Assembly: GCF_009749405.1 (NCBI RefSeq)
Contig: NZ_WBIQ01000001.1
Span: 496,001 to 560,000 of the forward strand
DNA from: Agromyces lapidis
GTDB taxonomy: Bacteria > Actinomycetota > Actinomycetes > Actinomycetales > Microbacteriaceae
Reading direction: 5' to 3'
Length of the DNA stretch: 64,000 nt
The notes under the pieces were generated by a model. It saw only the letters and a program-made list of their open reading frames with translations, searched no databases and was not told the origin of the DNA. Position numbers and translations under genes: made by a program. Of this stretch, positions 63,576 to 64,000 are shown in pieces. Every line of letters starts with the position of its first letter. The stretch's first letter is position 1.

Positions 63576-64000
63576 GTGACCCTGGCCGACCAGACCCGCC
63601 GTTCGCTGCCGATCATCGACCACGCCAGGGGGAAGCGGTCGCCCGTGACCTGCCGCCTGAAGTGCGCCGACGCGTGTCTCGGGCCCGAATGCAACACCTC
63701 GGGCAACCCCGAGTTCCGTTCGCTCGCCTCGGCCGCCCTCAGCCGGCGCGCGCTGCTCGGCCTCGGCGCCGCGGGCGCGTTCACCCTCGTCGCGGCGGGC
63801 GCGATGAAGCCCGCCCCCGCCCAGGCGGCCGCATTCGGCGTCGCGGGCGACCTCGCGGCCACCCGTACCGCCGCGGCATCCCGCCTGCCGTTCGAGCCGA
63901 TCACCCCCGTCTCGCACCTCGTCGACGAGTTCACGGTGCCCGCCGGGTACCGCTGGGAGGCCCTCGTGCGCTGGGGCGACCCGATCTTCCCCGACGCGCC
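63576..64000 (+). CDS. phoX: PhoX family alkaline phosphatase (N-terminal part)
   Basis: The first 141 residues of a gene that runs out of the window, starting at GTG 63576 after GTGAGGA. A 47-residue N-terminal region has four cysteines (TCRLKCADACLGPEC) before the twin-arginine signal LSRRALLGLGAAGAFTLV, so it is exported folded. FEPITPVSHLVDEFTVPAGY, RWEALVRWGDPIF is the typical beginning of the PhoX (DUF839) mature domain, a calcium-dependent phosphomonoesterase. The PHO box upstream supports this. No stop is seen before the window end. Confidence 0.85.
   Translation, partial: MTLADQTRRSLPIIDHARGKRSPVTCRLKCADACLGPECNTSGNPEFRSLASAALSRRALLGLGAAGAFTLVAAGAMKPAPAQAAAFGVAGDLAATRTAAASRLPFEPITPVSHLVDEFTVPAGYRWEALVRWGDPIFPDA

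Overview
The window is a high-GC (roughly 70% by eye) Gram-positive actinobacterial chromosome segment, most likely from the family Microbacteriaceae (Agromyces/Microbacterium-like). The evidence is codon use dominated by G/C third positions, many GTG starts with GTGA/ATGA gene overlaps, leaderless TANNNT promoters, an actinobacterial protein kinase/FN3/MoxR/DUF58/transglutaminase cluster, and the dxr-rseP-ispG-proS housekeeping neighbourhood. Genus is an inference from gene content only. No rRNA, tRNA, CRISPR, prophage or insertion sequence was seen.

Layout. 0-5.5 kb: end of the ATP synthase operon (atpD, atpC), a P-loop kinase, yaaA, a secreted metzincin protease, the alkylation-repair pair ogt-tag and a DUF4192 gene. 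5.6-7.5 kb: Lrp/AsnC regulator plus class III aminotransferase. 7.6-25.2 kb: a nine-gene block (FHA, PP2C phosphatase, membrane Ser/Thr kinase with an FN3-like ectodomain, a 1,955-residue Ig/FN3 surface protein, MoxR ATPase, DUF58, TgpA-like transglutaminase, zinc-ribbon FHA, FtsK/EccC-like ATPase). It resembles an enlarged version of the PFNA cluster described in Bifidobacterium. Its transglutaminase appears to have lost the catalytic Cys and His, and the FtsK-like ATPase has no ESX partner genes here. 25.3-32.0 kb: polyamine-type ABC importer (potDABC) facing an asparaginase-gabT operon, so with the 5.6-7.5 kb genes a polyamine/GABA/asparagine nitrogen module that the kinase block splits in two.

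32.1-37.8 kb: OsmC, a secreted lysozyme-like lipoprotein, an acyltransferase whose 3' end is repeated in tandem (52-bp unit), a PPTase-like protein lacking metal ligands, dxr and rseP. 37.8-55.0 kb: a two-component system, SHOCT and LtrA membrane proteins, and a large catabolic locus (thiolase, Liv-type ABC importer, acyl-CoA ligase, TetR, 3-hydroxybutyrate dehydrogenase, alpha/beta hydrolase, ScoAB CoA transferase) best read as uptake and degradation of 3-hydroxybutyrate/acetoacetate or a related ester. This block separates dxr-rseP from ispG. 55.0-64.0 kb: ispG, a 53-residue acidic protein, an RNB ribonuclease, a phosphotransferase, proS, an AGCS amino acid:Na+ symporter, a voltage-gated-type K+ channel and the start of a PhoX phosphatase behind a clear PHO box.

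Window-wide signals: a dispersed 9-mer GAGGCATCC/GGATGCCTC found 17 times on both strands, and at least nine leaderless promoters with TANNNT 6-7 bases before the start codon.
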